Assembly (NCBI RefSeq): GCF_000688255.1
Contig: NZ_JHYS01000001.1
Location: 186,001-250,000 of the forward strand
Origin: Simplicispira psychrophila DSM 11588
GTDB taxonomy: Bacteria; Pseudomonadota; Gammaproteobacteria; Burkholderiales; Burkholderiaceae_C
Reading direction: 5' to 3'
DNA: 64,000 nucleotides
The notes under the pieces are model-generated. The model was given only the letters and a program-made list of their open reading frames with translations, was not told the DNA's origin and searched no databases. Position 1 is the stretch's first letter. Each line of letters opens with the position of its first letter. Below, one piece after another: positions 8,980 to 18,620 of the stretch. Position numbers and translations under genes: made by a program.

Positions 8980-9600
8980 TCACTTCCCTGCAGCAGGGGT
9001 GGTGGCACTGACTGCGTCATCCATCGCTTTTTTCGCTTCGCTGGAGCGCATAAGCTGAAAGCGGAGATTGAAAGCAGCAACGCGTCGCTGGTCACGGGCG
9101 GACAAGGCCAGGTTGCTGGCCACAATTTCGACCAGTTCGGGCTTGGACAGCCACGGCGTGTTGTTGGACAGATTGCGCAACATCTCGGACACCCGCTCAT
9201 TGGACTGGGCCATGCCTTGCATGGTGACCGTTTGATCGGCTTGCTTGAGACTGGTGATGTAGACACCGTCCGGCAGTTGCTTGACCAGCTCACTGAGCAA
9301 ATGCACCGGCAGATTGCGGTCGGACTGCAGGTCTTCGACGGCTTTTTGGCGTGCCTGCAGCGCAGCAATTTCTTCTTCGATAGTGGCAATTTCCTTGATC
9401 TGGGTTTCAAGGGTTTTGATTTCTCTACTCAAAAAACTATTTTTTGCCTGCTGGTCAGTCACCATGCCCTGGAACCACCAATAGATCGCGCCAGAGATGA
9501 GCAAGCCGACCAAAAAAGAAGCCAGCATGGCGGCCTGAAAAGCTTCGCGCCGGCGCTTGCGTGCCGCTTCCCGGTGCGGAAGCAGGTTGATAAGAATCAC
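8980..9600 (-). CDS. pilN: Type IV pilus inner-membrane protein PilN
   Basis: 206 residues. The N-terminus carries the INLLPHRE motif (residues 4-11) that docks into PilM, followed by a basic stretch, a membrane helix at about residues 26-46, a coiled coil and a periplasmic domain. Its start overlaps the pilM stop by 4 bp. Same family fold as PilO, with which it dimerises. Confidence 0.95.
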   Translation of the reverse strand: MILINLLPHREAARKRRREAFQAAMLASFLVGLLISGAIYWWFQGMVTDQQAKNSFLSREIKTLETQIKEIATIEEEIAALQARQKAVEDLQSDRNLPVHLLSELVKQLPDGVYITSLKQADQTVTMQGMAQSNERVSEMLRNLSNNTPWLSKPELVEIVASNLALSARDQRRVAAFNLRFQLMRSSEAKKAMDDAVSATTPAAGK

Positions 9601-10676
9601 TGGTAGAACCTCCGCATGGCCAGCCCACAGGATGTCAGGTAGGACGGCGCCTCGCGCGCCATTTTTTTCATGCGAACGGCACTGCCGATTTCCATACCAT
9701 CAAATGGATTGACCACGCTGCAGGCAGCACCCAGGCTTTGGGTGACAGCGTCAGTCAGTCCCAGCAACGGGGCGGAACCCCCTGCCAGCAGGATGTGGTC
9801 AACGCGGTTGTGCGGCGTGCTGGTATAGAAGAACTGCAAGGTGCGCCCTATTTCCTGGGCCATGATTTCGACAAAGGGGCGTAATACGGTCGACATATAG
9901 TCTTCCGGCAGATCGCCGCTGCGTTTTTTGCTTTCGGCTTCTTCAGCAGAAAAACCGTATTGGCGCACGATGAGTTGTGTCAGTTGCGCGCCGCCAAACG
10001 CCTGATCGCGGTCATAGAGCACTTCGTCGTTGCGAATGACTTGCATACTGGTGGTCAATGCCCCCACCTCGAACAGCGCCACCATGGTATCGACGCCTTG
10101 GTTGGGCAGTGCGGCAATCAGGCGGCTGGCAGCGAGCCGCGAGGCATGGGACTCGATGTCCACAATGACGGCCTTGAGGCCAGCGGCCTCTGCCAAGCCT
10201 TGCATGTCTTGCACTTTCTCGCGGCGCGACGCAGCAATCAGCACGTCCACATCACCGGGAGCATTTTTGCTCGGCCCGATAACGCAAAAATCCAGGCTCA
10301 CTTCATCGAGTGAGAACGGAATATATTGGTTGGCTTCAGACTCCACCTGCACTTCGAGCTCTTGGTCTGTCATGCCTGCAGGCAAAGTGATTTTTTTGGT
10401 GATGACTGCAGACGGGGGCAAGGCCAGCGCGACATTTTTGGTCCGGGCACCGCTTTTTTTGACAAGACGGCGCAAGGCATCTGCAACATCGTCGAATTTC
10501 TCGACGTTTCCATCTGTAATCCAGCCGCGTTCGAGCGGTTCGATGGCACAACGCTCCAAGACCAGCGCACCCGCCTTGTCGCGCCCCAATTCAACCAGCT
10601 TAACGCTGGAAGAACTGATATCGATGCCCAGCAACGGCGCAGACTGACGACTGAACAGAGATCCTGCAGAGATCAA
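9597..10676 (-). CDS. pilM: Type IV pilus assembly ATPase-like protein PilM
   Basis: A 359-residue actin-like (FtsA/ParM fold) cytoplasmic protein that anchors PilN and links pilus assembly to the motor. Nucleotide-binding features are the N-terminal GIDISSSSVKLVEL segment and the late LLAGGSAPLLG motif. The first codon is TTG, preceded by an AAAGGAG ribosome binding site 6 nt upstream; no better ATG is nearby. It is the promoter-proximal gene of pilMNOPQ and is transcribed divergently from mrcA across a 268-bp region. Confidence 0.96.
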   Translation of the reverse strand: MISAGSLFSRQSAPLLGIDISSSSVKLVELGRDKAGALVLERCAIEPLERGWITDGNVEKFDDVADALRRLVKKSGARTKNVALALPPSAVITKKITLPAGMTDQELEVQVESEANQYIPFSLDEVSLDFCVIGPSKNAPGDVDVLIAASRREKVQDMQGLAEAAGLKAVIVDIESHASRLAASRLIAALPNQGVDTMVALFEVGALTTSMQVIRNDEVLYDRDQAFGGAQLTQLIVRQYGFSAEEAESKKRSGDLPEDYMSTVLRPFVEIMAQEIGRTLQFFYTSTPHNRVDHILLAGGSAPLLGLTDAVTQSLGAACSVVNPFDGMEIGSAVRMKKMAREAPSYLTSCGLAMRRFYQ

Positions 10677-10755
10677 GATAGCTCCTTTTTATTGTCAGAA
10701 TGACACGACAAAACTTAACATTTGACATGAATGCTATCAGTAAGATACTTATCGG

Positions 10756-10769
10756 GCAAAACGTTTTGC
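10756..10769. promoter_or_regulatory. 14-bp perfect palindrome in the pilM upstream region
   Basis: GCAAAACGTTTTGC reads the same on both strands and lies about 80 bp upstream of the pilM start in an otherwise AT-richer stretch of the pilM-mrcA divergent region. Its form suits a dimeric regulator; the regulator is not identified. The rest of the 268-bp spacer shows no other gene. Confidence 0.35.
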
Positions 10770-10912
10770 GGAAACCACGTTCGTCCACCGTTGTCAAAAG
10801 CAGACGTTAAGCGCCCTCCTTTAACACGCGTTTTTGCTCTTATGGAGCTTTCTTTGCACCCCCAGTAGAGTTCTCACGATTCACCCTTTCCTGAAAATGC
10901 GGCCGCCATTTT

Positions 10913-10918
10913 TATAAT
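10913..10918 (+). promoter_or_regulatory. Candidate -10 element for mrcA
   Basis: A perfect TATAAT hexamer lies 26 bp before the mrcA ATG at 10945. The -35 region is poor (CTGAAA at about the right distance). The hexamer sits inside an imperfect inverted repeat (GGCCGCCAT ... ATGGCCG), which could be a regulatory feature. Confidence 0.45.
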
Positions 10919-10944
10919 GGCCGCTCATTTCCATCCGGAGCGAT

Positions 10945-13347
10945 ATGCCGCGCCCAGTCCAGTCCCCCTCTCCCAGCCCTGCTGATTCCCCTTCGTCCCC
11001 CATACACTCCGCCCTATTGCGCCGCTTGCTGCGCTTCCTGGCTTGGACTGTCGGTCTGCTGGCCGCCAGTGCCGTGGCGCTGGCGCTGGTCATTGCAGTT
11101 GCGCTGGCCATGGCCTACCCCAATCTGCCCGACGTGTCCGCTCTGGCCGACTACCGTCCCAAGCTTCCGTTGCGGGTGTATTCGGCAGAGGGGGCACTGA
11201 TGGGAGAGTTTGGCGAAGAACGTCGCACCCTGACGCCGATCGCAGATATTCCGGACGTGATGAAAAATGCCGTGCTAGCCATTGAGGACACGCGATTTTT
11301 TGAGCACGGTGGAGTGGATTACAAGGGGATGGTGCGTGCTGGTCTGGCCAACTTTGGGCGCGTCAAAAGCCAGGGGGCATCTACTATCACCATGCAGGTG
11401 GCGCGCAATGTGTATCTCTCGTCAGAAAAAACATTTACAAGAAAGATTTACGAAGTATTACTAACATTTAAACTAGAGCATTTGCTGTCCAAGAATCAGA
11501 TTCTTGAGATTTACATGAATCAGATTTATCTGGGCAATCGCGCCTATGGTTTCTCAGCGGCTTCTGAGGCATACTTTGGCAAACCCCTGAAATCAGTATC
11601 GGTGGCTGAAGCCGCCATGCTGGCCGGCCTGCCCAAGGCGCCATCGGCCTATAACCCGATCAGCAATCCCAAGCGTGCCCGGGTGCGCCAACTCCACATC
11701 ATTGACCGGATGGAGGTCAATCATTTCATCACGCCCGAACAGGCGGCCGCAGCACGCAGCGAAGAGCTGAAAATCCGCAGTGGCAGCAACAACACCCAGG
11801 TGCATGCTGAATACGTGGCTGAAATGGCACGCCAACTGATCTTTGCGCAGTACGGCAACGAAGCCTATACACGCGGGCTGAATGTCTACACCACCTTGAA
11901 TGCCGCCGAACAAGACACCGCTTATAAAGCGCTGCGCCGCGGCATCATGGACTATGAGCGGCGCCAGCATTACCGTGGGCCAGAAAAATTTGTCACGCTG
12001 CCAGCCTCGGGGTCTGAACTGGAAGAAGCCATTGATGACGCCTTGGCCGACCATCCTGACAATGGTGATGTCATGTCGGCCATTGTGCTGGAAGTCAGTC
12101 CACGCAAAGTGGTGGCCGTGCGACAAAACGGCGACAGCGTCGAGATCACCGGCGAGGGCCTCAAACCGGCACAGTCAGGGTTGAGCGACAAGGCGCCACC
12201 CAATACCAAGCTGCGCCGTGGTGCCATCATCCGCGTCTCCAAGACAGTCAAAAACGCCTGGGAGATCACGCAATTGCCTGAAGTCGAGGGTGCGCTGGTA
12301 GCTATTGATCCGCGCAGCGGGGCCATCAAGGCACTGGTGGGGGGCTTTGATTTCGACAAAAACAAGTTCAACCACGTCACGCAGGCCTGGCGCCAGCCAG
12401 GGTCAAGTTTCAAGCCCTTTATTTACTCGGCATCGTTGGAAAAGGGCTTCACGCCCGCCACGATCATCAACGATTCACCGCTGTTCTTCAGTGCTGGCGT
12501 CACTGGTGGTCAGCCCTGGGAGCCCAAAAACTACGACGGTAAATACGATGGCCCCATGACCATGCGCACTGGTCTGGCACGCTCCAAAAACATGATTTCC
12601 ATTCGCATCCTGCAGGCAGTGGGGCCGAAGAACGCACAAGAATGGGTGTCGCGCTTTGGCTTTGACGCTGAAAAACACCCGCCCTACCTGACCATGGCCC
12701 TGGGCGCGGGCTCGGTCACGCCGATGCAGATGGCGGTGGGCTATTCGGTTTTTGCCAATGGCGGTTACCGCATCAATCCGTGGCTGATCACCCGCGTCAC
12801 CGACCACAAGGGACGCGTGCTGTCTGAAACAGAGGCCCCCGTACTGGAGGGTCAACAACGCGCCATCGAGCCGCGCAACGCATTCATCATGGACAGCCTG
12901 CTGCAAGAAGTGACACGCTCGGGCACCGCCGCACGCGCCCAGGCCACGCTCAAGCGCCCGGACTTGTATGGCAAGACCGGCACAACCAACGACGCGGTGG
13001 ATGCGTGGTTTGCCGGTTTTCAACCGACCATTGCCGCCGTCACTTGGATTGGCTACGACACACCGCGCAACCTGGGCAGCCGTGAAACTGGCGGCGGGCT
13101 GAGTTTGCCGATATGGATCAGTTTCATGGAGCGCGCGCTCAAAGGCGTTCCGGTGATGGAGCCCACAGTGCCACCGGGGGTGGTGAATGTGGGCGGCGAG
13201 TGGTTCTACGAGGAATACAGCCGCGGCAGTGGCGGCGGTGTAGCCAGTTTGGGCATGGAGAATCGCCCGCCAACTGCATCGATTGCATCACCAGAAGGCC
13301 CGGCCCCTGAAGAGCGGCGGCGCATTCTGGATCTGTTTCGCAATTGA
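10945..13347 (+). CDS. mrcA: Penicillin-binding protein 1A (bifunctional transglycosylase/transpeptidase)
   Basis: Polymerises and cross-links peptidoglycan on the periplasmic side of the inner membrane. 800 residues: a Pro/Ser-rich cytoplasmic tail, a membrane helix at about 31-57, a GT51 transglycosylase domain with the catalytic Glu114 in AIEDTRFFEH and the SQGASTITMQVARN motif, an OB-like PBP1a insert, then the transpeptidase domain with SSFK (Ser487, Lys490), SKN in ARSKNMIS and KTG (Lys677). The length is typical of beta-proteobacterial PBP1a. It is transcribed divergently from pilMNOPQ, a conserved arrangement in this group. Start ATG at 10945 has CGGAG just upstream. Confidence 0.97.
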   Translation: MPRPVQSPSPSPADSPSSPIHSALLRRLLRFLAWTVGLLAASAVALALVIAVALAMAYPNLPDVSALADYRPKLPLRVYSAEGALMGEFGEERRTLTPIADIPDVMKNAVLAIEDTRFFEHGGVDYKGMVRAGLANFGRVKSQGASTITMQVARNVYLSSEKTFTRKIYEVLLTFKLEHLLSKNQILEIYMNQIYLGNRAYGFSAASEAYFGKPLKSVSVAEAAMLAGLPKAPSAYNPISNPKRARVRQLHIIDRMEVNHFITPEQAAAARSEELKIRSGSNNTQVHAEYVAEMARQLIFAQYGNEAYTRGLNVYTTLNAAEQDTAYKALRRGIMDYERRQHYRGPEKFVTLPASGSELEEAIDDALADHPDNGDVMSAIVLEVSPRKVVAVRQNGDSVEITGEGLKPAQSGLSDKAPPNTKLRRGAIIRVSKTVKNAWEITQLPEVEGALVAIDPRSGAIKALVGGFDFDKNKFNHVTQAWRQPGSSFKPFIYSASLEKGFTPATIINDSPLFFSAGVTGGQPWEPKNYDGKYDGPMTMRTGLARSKNMISIRILQAVGPKNAQEWVSRFGFDAEKHPPYLTMALGAGSVTPMQMAVGYSVFANGGYRINPWLITRVTDHKGRVLSETEAPVLEGQQRAIEPRNAFIMDSLLQEVTRSGTAARAQATLKRPDLYGKTGTTNDAVDAWFAGFQPTIAAVTWIGYDTPRNLGSRETGGGLSLPIWISFMERALKGVPVMEPTVPPGVVNVGGEWFYEEYSRGSGGGVASLGMENRPPTASIASPEGPAPEERRRILDLFRN

Positions 13348-13427
13348 CCGGACAGCGTCGGGCTCACACTATTTTCAAATCCAGCTCGGCGCAGGCACCG
13401 GCTGTGCTGGATGAAAAATTTCAACGC

Positions 13428-13757
13428 TCAGGCGCAAAAGTGCAGCGTCAAGCCTGACTGGGCGGACGCATCACGGCTCAGGTGGGCAAAAAACTCGCCT
13501 TCGCCTTTGGTGTCCAGCCACTGACCACCGTCCAGGCGATAGTGGTAGCCGCCCGATTTGGCCGCCATCCATATTTCATGCAGCGGCTTTTGCTGGTTGA
13601 TGATGATTTGTGTGCGGTTGGGAAACGTCAGGGTGATCATGCCGCCCGAACGCTGGCTGTCCACGTCGGCATCGGTGGCGTCGTTGATGCGGTCGCACCC
13701 TTGCTCTACGGCCAGCAGCAACTGCTCAGCACGGTCCATGAATTCAAGATCGGTCAT
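13428..13757 (-). CDS. cyaY: Iron-sulfur cluster assembly protein CyaY (frataxin homologue)
   Basis: 109 residues, the normal size for bacterial frataxin. It modulates Fe-S assembly on the IscS-IscU complex and binds iron through acidic residues of the first helix. Visible are the acidic N-terminal helix ([18 protein letters not shown]), the strand segment [19 protein letters not shown], and [16 protein letters not shown] with the family's conserved Trp. Its ATG is only 14 bp from the ATG of lptM on the other strand. Confidence 0.95.
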   Translation of the reverse strand: MTDLEFMDRAEQLLLAVEQGCDRINDATDADVDSQRSGGMITLTFPNRTQIIINQQKPLHEIWMAAKSGGYHYRLDGGQWLDTKGEGEFFAHLSRDASAQSGLTLHFCA

Positions 13758-13771
13758 TACAATTTAGTTAT

Positions 13772-14002
13772 ATGTTGAAAGCTTTTCAAATTCTAGCCAG
13801 ACACAGTGTCCTTGGCATCAGCGTGGCAGTGTTGTGTGCTTGTGGTCAGCGCGGACCCCTTTTTTTGCCCACTAAAGCGGCGGCCGGACAGCAGGCCACA
13901 CTGCCACAAGTCCTGACACCTGCTGCGCTGCGCACCACTGCACCAACATCGGCCCCGGCCGCTCCTGCGCCTTCGACACCCCGCACCACTGCTACACCAT
14001 GA
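13772..14002 (+). CDS. lptM: Small lipoprotein of the LptM (YifL) family
   Basis: 76 residues. The signal peptide ends in LCAC with lipid-modified Cys24, directly followed by the family hallmark GQRGPLFLP. The remainder is a low-complexity Ala/Pro/Thr tail. In E. coli, LptM assists correct disulfide formation in the LPS translocon LptD/LptE. It is encoded between cyaY and lysA as in many proteobacteria. The stop overlaps the lysA start by 4 bp. No clear ribosome binding site precedes the ATG. Confidence 0.85.
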   Translation: MLKAFQILARHSVLGISVAVLCACGQRGPLFLPTKAAAGQQATLPQVLTPAALRTTAPTSAPAAPAPSTPRTTATP

Positions 14003-15288
14003 CCCATCCCACACTCCCCGGCCATCCCCACATCGCCTACCAGGGCGACACACTGTGCATTGAAAACGTGCGCGTGGACGATCTGGCAGCAACCTACGGC
14101 ACACCGCTGTTTGTCTATTCGCAAGCCGCCATGCAAGACGCCCTGGCCGCCTACCAACGCGGCTTTGCCGGGCGCAAGCTGCACATTTGCTACGCCATGA
14201 AGGCCAATTCATCTTTGGCGATACTGCAGTTTTTTGCCGAACAAGGATGTGGTTTCGATATCGTCTCGGGGGGTGAACTCGAACGTGTGCTGGCTGCCGG
14301 AGGCGACGCCGGCAAGGTGATTTTTTCTGGCGTTGGCAAGACCCGCGCCGAAATGCTGCAGGCACTGCAGGCGGGCATCTTGTGCTTCAACGTCGAAAGC
14401 GAAGCCGAGTTGGAAGAACTCAGCGCTGTGGCCACGGCGGTGGGCCACATTGCACCGGTGAGCATTCGTATCAACCCGAATGTGGATCCAAAAACCCACC
14501 CGTACATCTCCACCGGACTCAAGGGCAACAAGTTCGGCATTGCCCACGAACGCACGCTGGCCGTGTACCAACGCGCTGCCAGCTTGCCGGGTCTGCAGGT
14601 GGTTGGCATTGATTTTCATATCGGCTCGCAAATCACCGAAACCACGCCCTATCTGGATGCCACCGATCGCCTGCTCGACCTGATTGAAGAGATTGAAGCC
14701 GCTGGCATTCCCATCCACCACATCGACTTTGGTGGCGGCCTGGGCATCAATTACAACGGCGACACACCCCCGGCAGCCGATACGCTGTGGGCACAACTGC
14801 TGGCCAAAATCGACGCGCGTGGCTTTGGCAATCGCCAGTTCGTCATCGAACCCGGACGCTCACTGGTCGGTAACGCCGGGCTGTGCGTGACACAGGTGCT
14901 GTACCTCAAGCCCGGTGAAACCAAAAATTTCTGCATTGTGGACGCCGCCATGAATGATTTACCGCGTCCCACCATGTACCAGGCTTTTCATGCCATTGCA
15001 CCGCTGCAAGTGCGCGCCGAGCCAGCACAGACCTACGATGTGGTCGGCCCGATCTGCGAAAGCGGTGACTGGATTGGCCGCGACCGCAGCTTGGCGGTAC
15101 AGGCCGGCGACCGGCTGGCCGTGCTGTCCACCGGGGCCTATTGCATGTCCATGGCCAGCAACTACAACACGCGCGGCCGCGCGGCCGAAGTGCTGGTCAA
15201 CGGCGCCCAGGCCGATCTGATCCGCAGCCGTGAAACCGCTGCCGACACCTTCCGGGGTGAAACGCTGCGCGCCCGCACAGCAGCCTAG
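13999..15288 (+). CDS. lysA: Diaminopimelate decarboxylase
   Basis: Decarboxylates meso-diaminopimelate to L-lysine, the last step of lysine synthesis; PLP enzyme of the alanine-racemase fold-III family. 429 residues. The PLP Lys is Lys68 in CYAMKANSS; other marks are HIGSQI, the FGGGLGI phosphate-binding loop, EPGRSLVGNAG, and the substrate/dimer motif CESGDWIGRDR with the catalytic Cys. Translationally coupled to lptM by ATGA. Confidence 0.97.
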   Translation: MTHPTLPGHPHIAYQGDTLCIENVRVDDLAATYGTPLFVYSQAAMQDALAAYQRGFAGRKLHICYAMKANSSLAILQFFAEQGCGFDIVSGGELERVLAAGGDAGKVIFSGVGKTRAEMLQALQAGILCFNVESEAELEELSAVATAVGHIAPVSIRINPNVDPKTHPYISTGLKGNKFGIAHERTLAVYQRAASLPGLQVVGIDFHIGSQITETTPYLDATDRLLDLIEEIEAAGIPIHHIDFGGGLGINYNGDTPPAADTLWAQLLAKIDARGFGNRQFVIEPGRSLVGNAGLCVTQVLYLKPGETKNFCIVDAAMNDLPRPTMYQAFHAIAPLQVRAEPAQTYDVVGPICESGDWIGRDRSLAVQAGDRLAVLSTGAYCMSMASNYNTRGRAAEVLVNGAQADLIRSRETAADTFRGETLRARTAA

Positions 15289-15326
15289 GCCATCAAAACG
15301 AGCTGATTTGCACTATATCCATAGCC

Positions 15327-15380
15327 AAATCAGCCTCCAGCCCACATACAACGTGCGTCTATAGCTATTAATTAAATAGC
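15327..15380 (-). repeat. Dispersed repeat copy R2
   Basis: On the minus strand: GCTATTTAATTAATAGCTAT, then a GCGCACGTTG-like centre, then GGGCTGGAGGCTGATTTG. It lies in the 118-bp spacer between the convergent lysA and msrQ genes. The rest of that spacer shows nothing. Confidence 0.75.
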
Positions 15381-15406
15381 AAATTAAGACAGACCAACGC
15401 ACGACA

Positions 15407-16045
15407 TCAAGGCACTGGCACCACCACTGGCGCAGCACGCCGGTGCTGTTGCCACGCCTGCCAGACACGCCAGCCCAGCAACAGGGCCAAGATAACGCCA
15501 TACACAGCCACTTCAGCAAAGTCGTTTTTTCCGGCACGCATCCAGAAAAAATGCAGCACTGCCAGGACGGCGACGGCATACACGGTGCGGTGCAGCGCCC
15601 GCCAGCGCGCAGCGCCGAGCCAGCGGATGGCACGGTTGAAAGACGTAGCGGCCAGCAGCGTCAGTAGCAGCAGCGCCAGCGAGCCGACCAGAATGAAAGG
15701 CCGCTTGGCAATGTCGTGTGCTATTTCGGCCATATCCAGTCCCATGTCAAACACGGCGTAGCTGAGCAAGTGCAAGACGGCATAAAAAAACACGAACAAC
15801 CCGACCATGCGACGAAAGCGTGCCAGCGCTGGCGTGTGCGTCAGCACCCGCAGCGGCGTGATGGCCAGCACCAAGCATAAAAAACGCAGCGTCCAGTCGC
15901 CCAGGGCACGGATCAGCGCTTCTGCCGGATTGGCGCCCAACTGGTCGGTGGCAGCGCCATAGAACAGCCAGCAAAAGGGCAGCAATGCCAGCGCAAAAAC
16001 TACCGGTTTTGCAGCGCGGTGCAACAGTATTTTTTTCAAAGACAT
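15407..16045 (-). CDS. msrQ: Heme-binding membrane subunit MsrQ
   Basis: 212 residues, about six membrane helices, of the YedZ/ferric-reductase-like family. It passes electrons from the quinone pool to the periplasmic reductase MsrP. Conserved heme-ligand candidates are the His of LHLLSYAVFD, of RALHRTVYAV and of VLHFFWM. It is encoded just after msrP (57-bp gap) on the same strand, as expected for an msrPQ operon. Confidence 0.94.
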   Translation of the reverse strand: MSLKKILLHRAAKPVVFALALLPFCWLFYGAATDQLGANPAEALIRALGDWTLRFLCLVLAITPLRVLTHTPALARFRRMVGLFVFFYAVLHLLSYAVFDMGLDMAEIAHDIAKRPFILVGSLALLLLTLLAATSFNRAIRWLGAARWRALHRTVYAVAVLAVLHFFWMRAGKNDFAEVAVYGVILALLLGWRVWQAWQQHRRAAPVVVPVP

Positions 16046-16102
16046 CCGAGGCCAGAAACAATATTCAGCGCCCGTCCAATACTGGCACCGGGACGCGCCG
16101 AC

Positions 16103-17110
16103 TCAAAAGAATTTTTTCAGGTCCATGCCCGTGTACAGCTGACCGACCTGGGCTTCGTAGCCGTTGAACAGCAGCGTTTTGCGTTTTTTGGCAAACAAAC
16201 CTCCTTCACCGATACGCCGCTCGGTCGCCTGGCTCCAGCGTGGGTGGTCAACGTCGGGATTGACGTTGGAATAAAAGCCGTATTCATTGCGCGCCGCCTT
16301 GTTCCAGGCGGTGCCCGGCTCTTTGTCGGTGAAGCGGATCTTGACGATGCTCTTGGCACTCTTGAAGCCGTACTTCCACGGCACCACGATGCGCACCGGT
16401 GCGCCATTCTGGTTGGGCAAGACCTCGCCGTACATGCCAAACGTCAACAAGGTGAGCGGGTGCATGGCCTCGTCCATGCGCAGGCCTTCGGTGTAGGGCC
16501 AATCCAGCACGCGCGAGCCGACAAACGGCATGGTGGCCTTATCGGCCAGGGTGACGAACTCGACATATTTCGCACTGGCCAGCGGCTCCACCTTTTTAAT
16601 CAGCGCCGCCAGCGAATAGCCGACCCACGGAATCACCATCGACCAGCCTTCGACGCAGCGCATCCGGTAAATGCGTTCTTCTTGGGCGCTGAGCTTGAGC
16701 AGGTCTTCCAGCGCGTAGGCACCGGGCTTCTTGACCAAACCCTCAATATTTACCGTCCAGGGCGCAGTTTTCAGCGTGTGTGCATTGCGCGCCGGATCAG
16801 CCTTGTCGGTGCCGAACTCATAGAAGTTGTTGTAGCTGGTGGCATCTTGGTACGAGGTCAGCTTTTCCATGGTGACGCCGCCGGGCACGCCTGATGTCGC
16901 CCCAGCCAGCAAGTCCAGCTTGCCCGGACGCGCCACCGCCGCCCCAGCACCTGACCCGCTCTGTCCGCCAGCCCACCCGCTCACCGCTACGCCAACAGCA
17001 CTACCGGCAGCCAAACGCAGCAAAGCGCGCCGATCTTCATAGACGCTACGGGGCGTGATATCGCTGGGGATAGGATGATCAAAGCCGCTATGGCGCGAGG
17101 AAATCAGCAT
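16103..17110 (-). CDS. msrP: Protein-methionine-sulfoxide reductase catalytic subunit MsrP
   Basis: Periplasmic molybdopterin enzyme of the sulfite oxidase fold that repairs oxidised methionines in envelope proteins. About 335 residues from the ATG at 17110; an upstream ATG at 17137 is in frame but adds nine atypical residues. A twin-arginine type export signal is present ([19 protein letters not shown]). The molybdenum-ligand Cys is in [15 protein letters not shown]. The C-terminal half carries conserved [19 protein letters not shown]. Partner of MsrQ. Confidence 0.94.
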   Translation of the reverse strand: MLISSRHSGFDHPIPSDITPRSVYEDRRALLRLAAGSAVGVAVSGWAGGQSGSGAGAAVARPGKLDLLAGATSGVPGGVTMEKLTSYQDATSYNNFYEFGTDKADPARNAHTLKTAPWTVNIEGLVKKPGAYALEDLLKLSAQEERIYRMRCVEGWSMVIPWVGYSLAALIKKVEPLASAKYVEFVTLADKATMPFVGSRVLDWPYTEGLRMDEAMHPLTLLTFGMYGEVLPNQNGAPVRIVVPWKYGFKSAKSIVKIRFTDKEPGTAWNKAARNEYGFYSNVNPDVDHPRWSQATERRIGEGGLFAKKRKTLLFNGYEAQVGQLYTGMDLKKFF

Positions 17111-17246
17111 GGCAGGGCTCCGGAGTGGGACAGACAATTTGGAGACGTGAGAAACGCAAGAGTTCGCATTTTCTATCCACTGCCTTTTTTCTGCTGCCAG
17201 ACAACGCCGCCGCCCCGGTGGCAGTGCGTCTACAACGCGCTCACCC

Positions 17247-18620
17247 TTACAAAGTGCCGTAGCTGTGCAAGCCGCTCAGGAACATATTGACACCCAGAAA
17301 CGCAAAGGTCGTGACCACCAGACCCACCAGCGCCCACCAAGCCGAGACCGTGCCGCGCAAGCCCTTCATCAGCCGCATGTGTAACCAGGCAGCGTAGTTC
17401 AGCCAGACAATCAGCGCCCAGGTTTCTTTCGGGTCCCAGCTCCAGTAGCCGCCCCAGGCTTCGGCAGCCCACAAGGCGCCGAGCACGGTGGCAATGGTGA
17501 AAAAGGCAAAGCCGACAGCGATCGACTTGTACATCAGGTCGTCCAGCAGTGCCAGCGGCGGCAATTTGCTGGCAATGTGCTGGCGACCAAACAAAATCGT
17601 GCCGATGGCCAAGGCAGAAATGCCAAAGTAGATCATCCAGTAGCTGCCGCCACCGCCCTGACCCACCGTGGGGCGAAACACCACCGGCTCAAAGCACAGC
17701 ACTACGCCCAGCAGCCACAAGGGCATGAGCTTGTACCAGCGCGTCTCACCCGCCGATTGCTTGATGAGGTAGGCAAAGGCAACCATGGCCGACAGCGCAA
17801 AAGTGCCATAGCCAATGAAGTTGGCTGGCACGTGCAGCTTCATCCACCAGCTTTTCAGGGCGGGTACCAGCGGCTGGATTTCGTGGGCTTCGCGCACCAC
17901 GGTGTACCAAAGCAGAAAACCCACCGCCGCGCTGACCACCAGCATGACAAAAGCACCCAGCGCGCGCGTGCGGTAGTGCTCTTCGTAGTACAGGTAAAAA
18001 GCCGCGGTCATCCAGCAGAACATGACAAACACTTCATACAGGTTGCTGACCGGAATATGGCCGACATCAACGCCTACCAGATAGCTTTCATACCAACGCA
18101 CCAGCGTGCCGATCAGCGCCATGGTCACCGCGACCCAAACCAGACGTGAGCCGATCAGCGACATCGTGGCACCCTCGCCGCGCGCCACCATGCCAATCCA
18201 ATAAAAGATAGTGCCCATGAAGAACAACATGCTCATCCACAGGATGGCAGACTGGCTGGACAAGAAATATTTCAGCCAGAACACCGTGTCGGCGCGCGCC
18301 AGCTGGCCCACGCCGTCCTGCTGGTACAAGCTGATGGCGAGCAGGGCAAAACCAGTAGCCACCAGCATCAGCACGCGCAGTGGGCGCCAGAACCAGCCCA
18401 ACCAAATGGCGCTTGGAATGGCACCAAGCAAGATGCCTTTTTCGTACACGTCCATGTAGGCGCCATAGCGCTGCAAGGCAAACAATCCGCCCGCCACCAC
18501 TAGGGCAGCAAATACCCAATCGAACCAGTTGCGGCGCGAAAGAAAACTCTCGTTCAGGTGCAACGTGGCATTTCCCCCCGGGTTGGGGCTCGTCACGGGA
18601 GAGGTACTGGCAGTGTTCAT
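17247..18620 (-). CDS. ccsB: Cytochrome c biogenesis protein CcsB/CcsA (System II heme handling)
   Basis: 457 residues, a polytopic membrane protein. With ResB it moves heme to the periplasm and attaches it to apocytochromes c. The tryptophan-rich WWD heme-handling motif is clear ([17 protein letters not shown]), with flanking conserved His residues in helices. Start ATG at 18620 overlaps the resB stop by 4 bp. The use of System II instead of Ccm is typical of beta-proteobacteria. Confidence 0.94.
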   Translation of the reverse strand: MNTASTSPVTSPNPGGNATLHLNESFLSRRNWFDWVFAALVVAGGLFALQRYGAYMDVYEKGILLGAIPSAIWLGWFWRPLRVLMLVATGFALLAISLYQQDGVGQLARADTVFWLKYFLSSQSAILWMSMLFFMGTIFYWIGMVARGEGATMSLIGSRLVWVAVTMALIGTLVRWYESYLVGVDVGHIPVSNLYEVFVMFCWMTAAFYLYYEEHYRTRALGAFVMLVVSAAVGFLLWYTVVREAHEIQPLVPALKSWWMKLHVPANFIGYGTFALSAMVAFAYLIKQSAGETRWYKLMPLWLLGVVLCFEPVVFRPTVGQGGGGSYWMIYFGISALAIGTILFGRQHIASKLPPLALLDDLMYKSIAVGFAFFTIATVLGALWAAEAWGGYWSWDPKETWALIVWLNYAAWLHMRLMKGLRGTVSAWWALVGLVVTTFAFLGVNMFLSGLHSYGTL

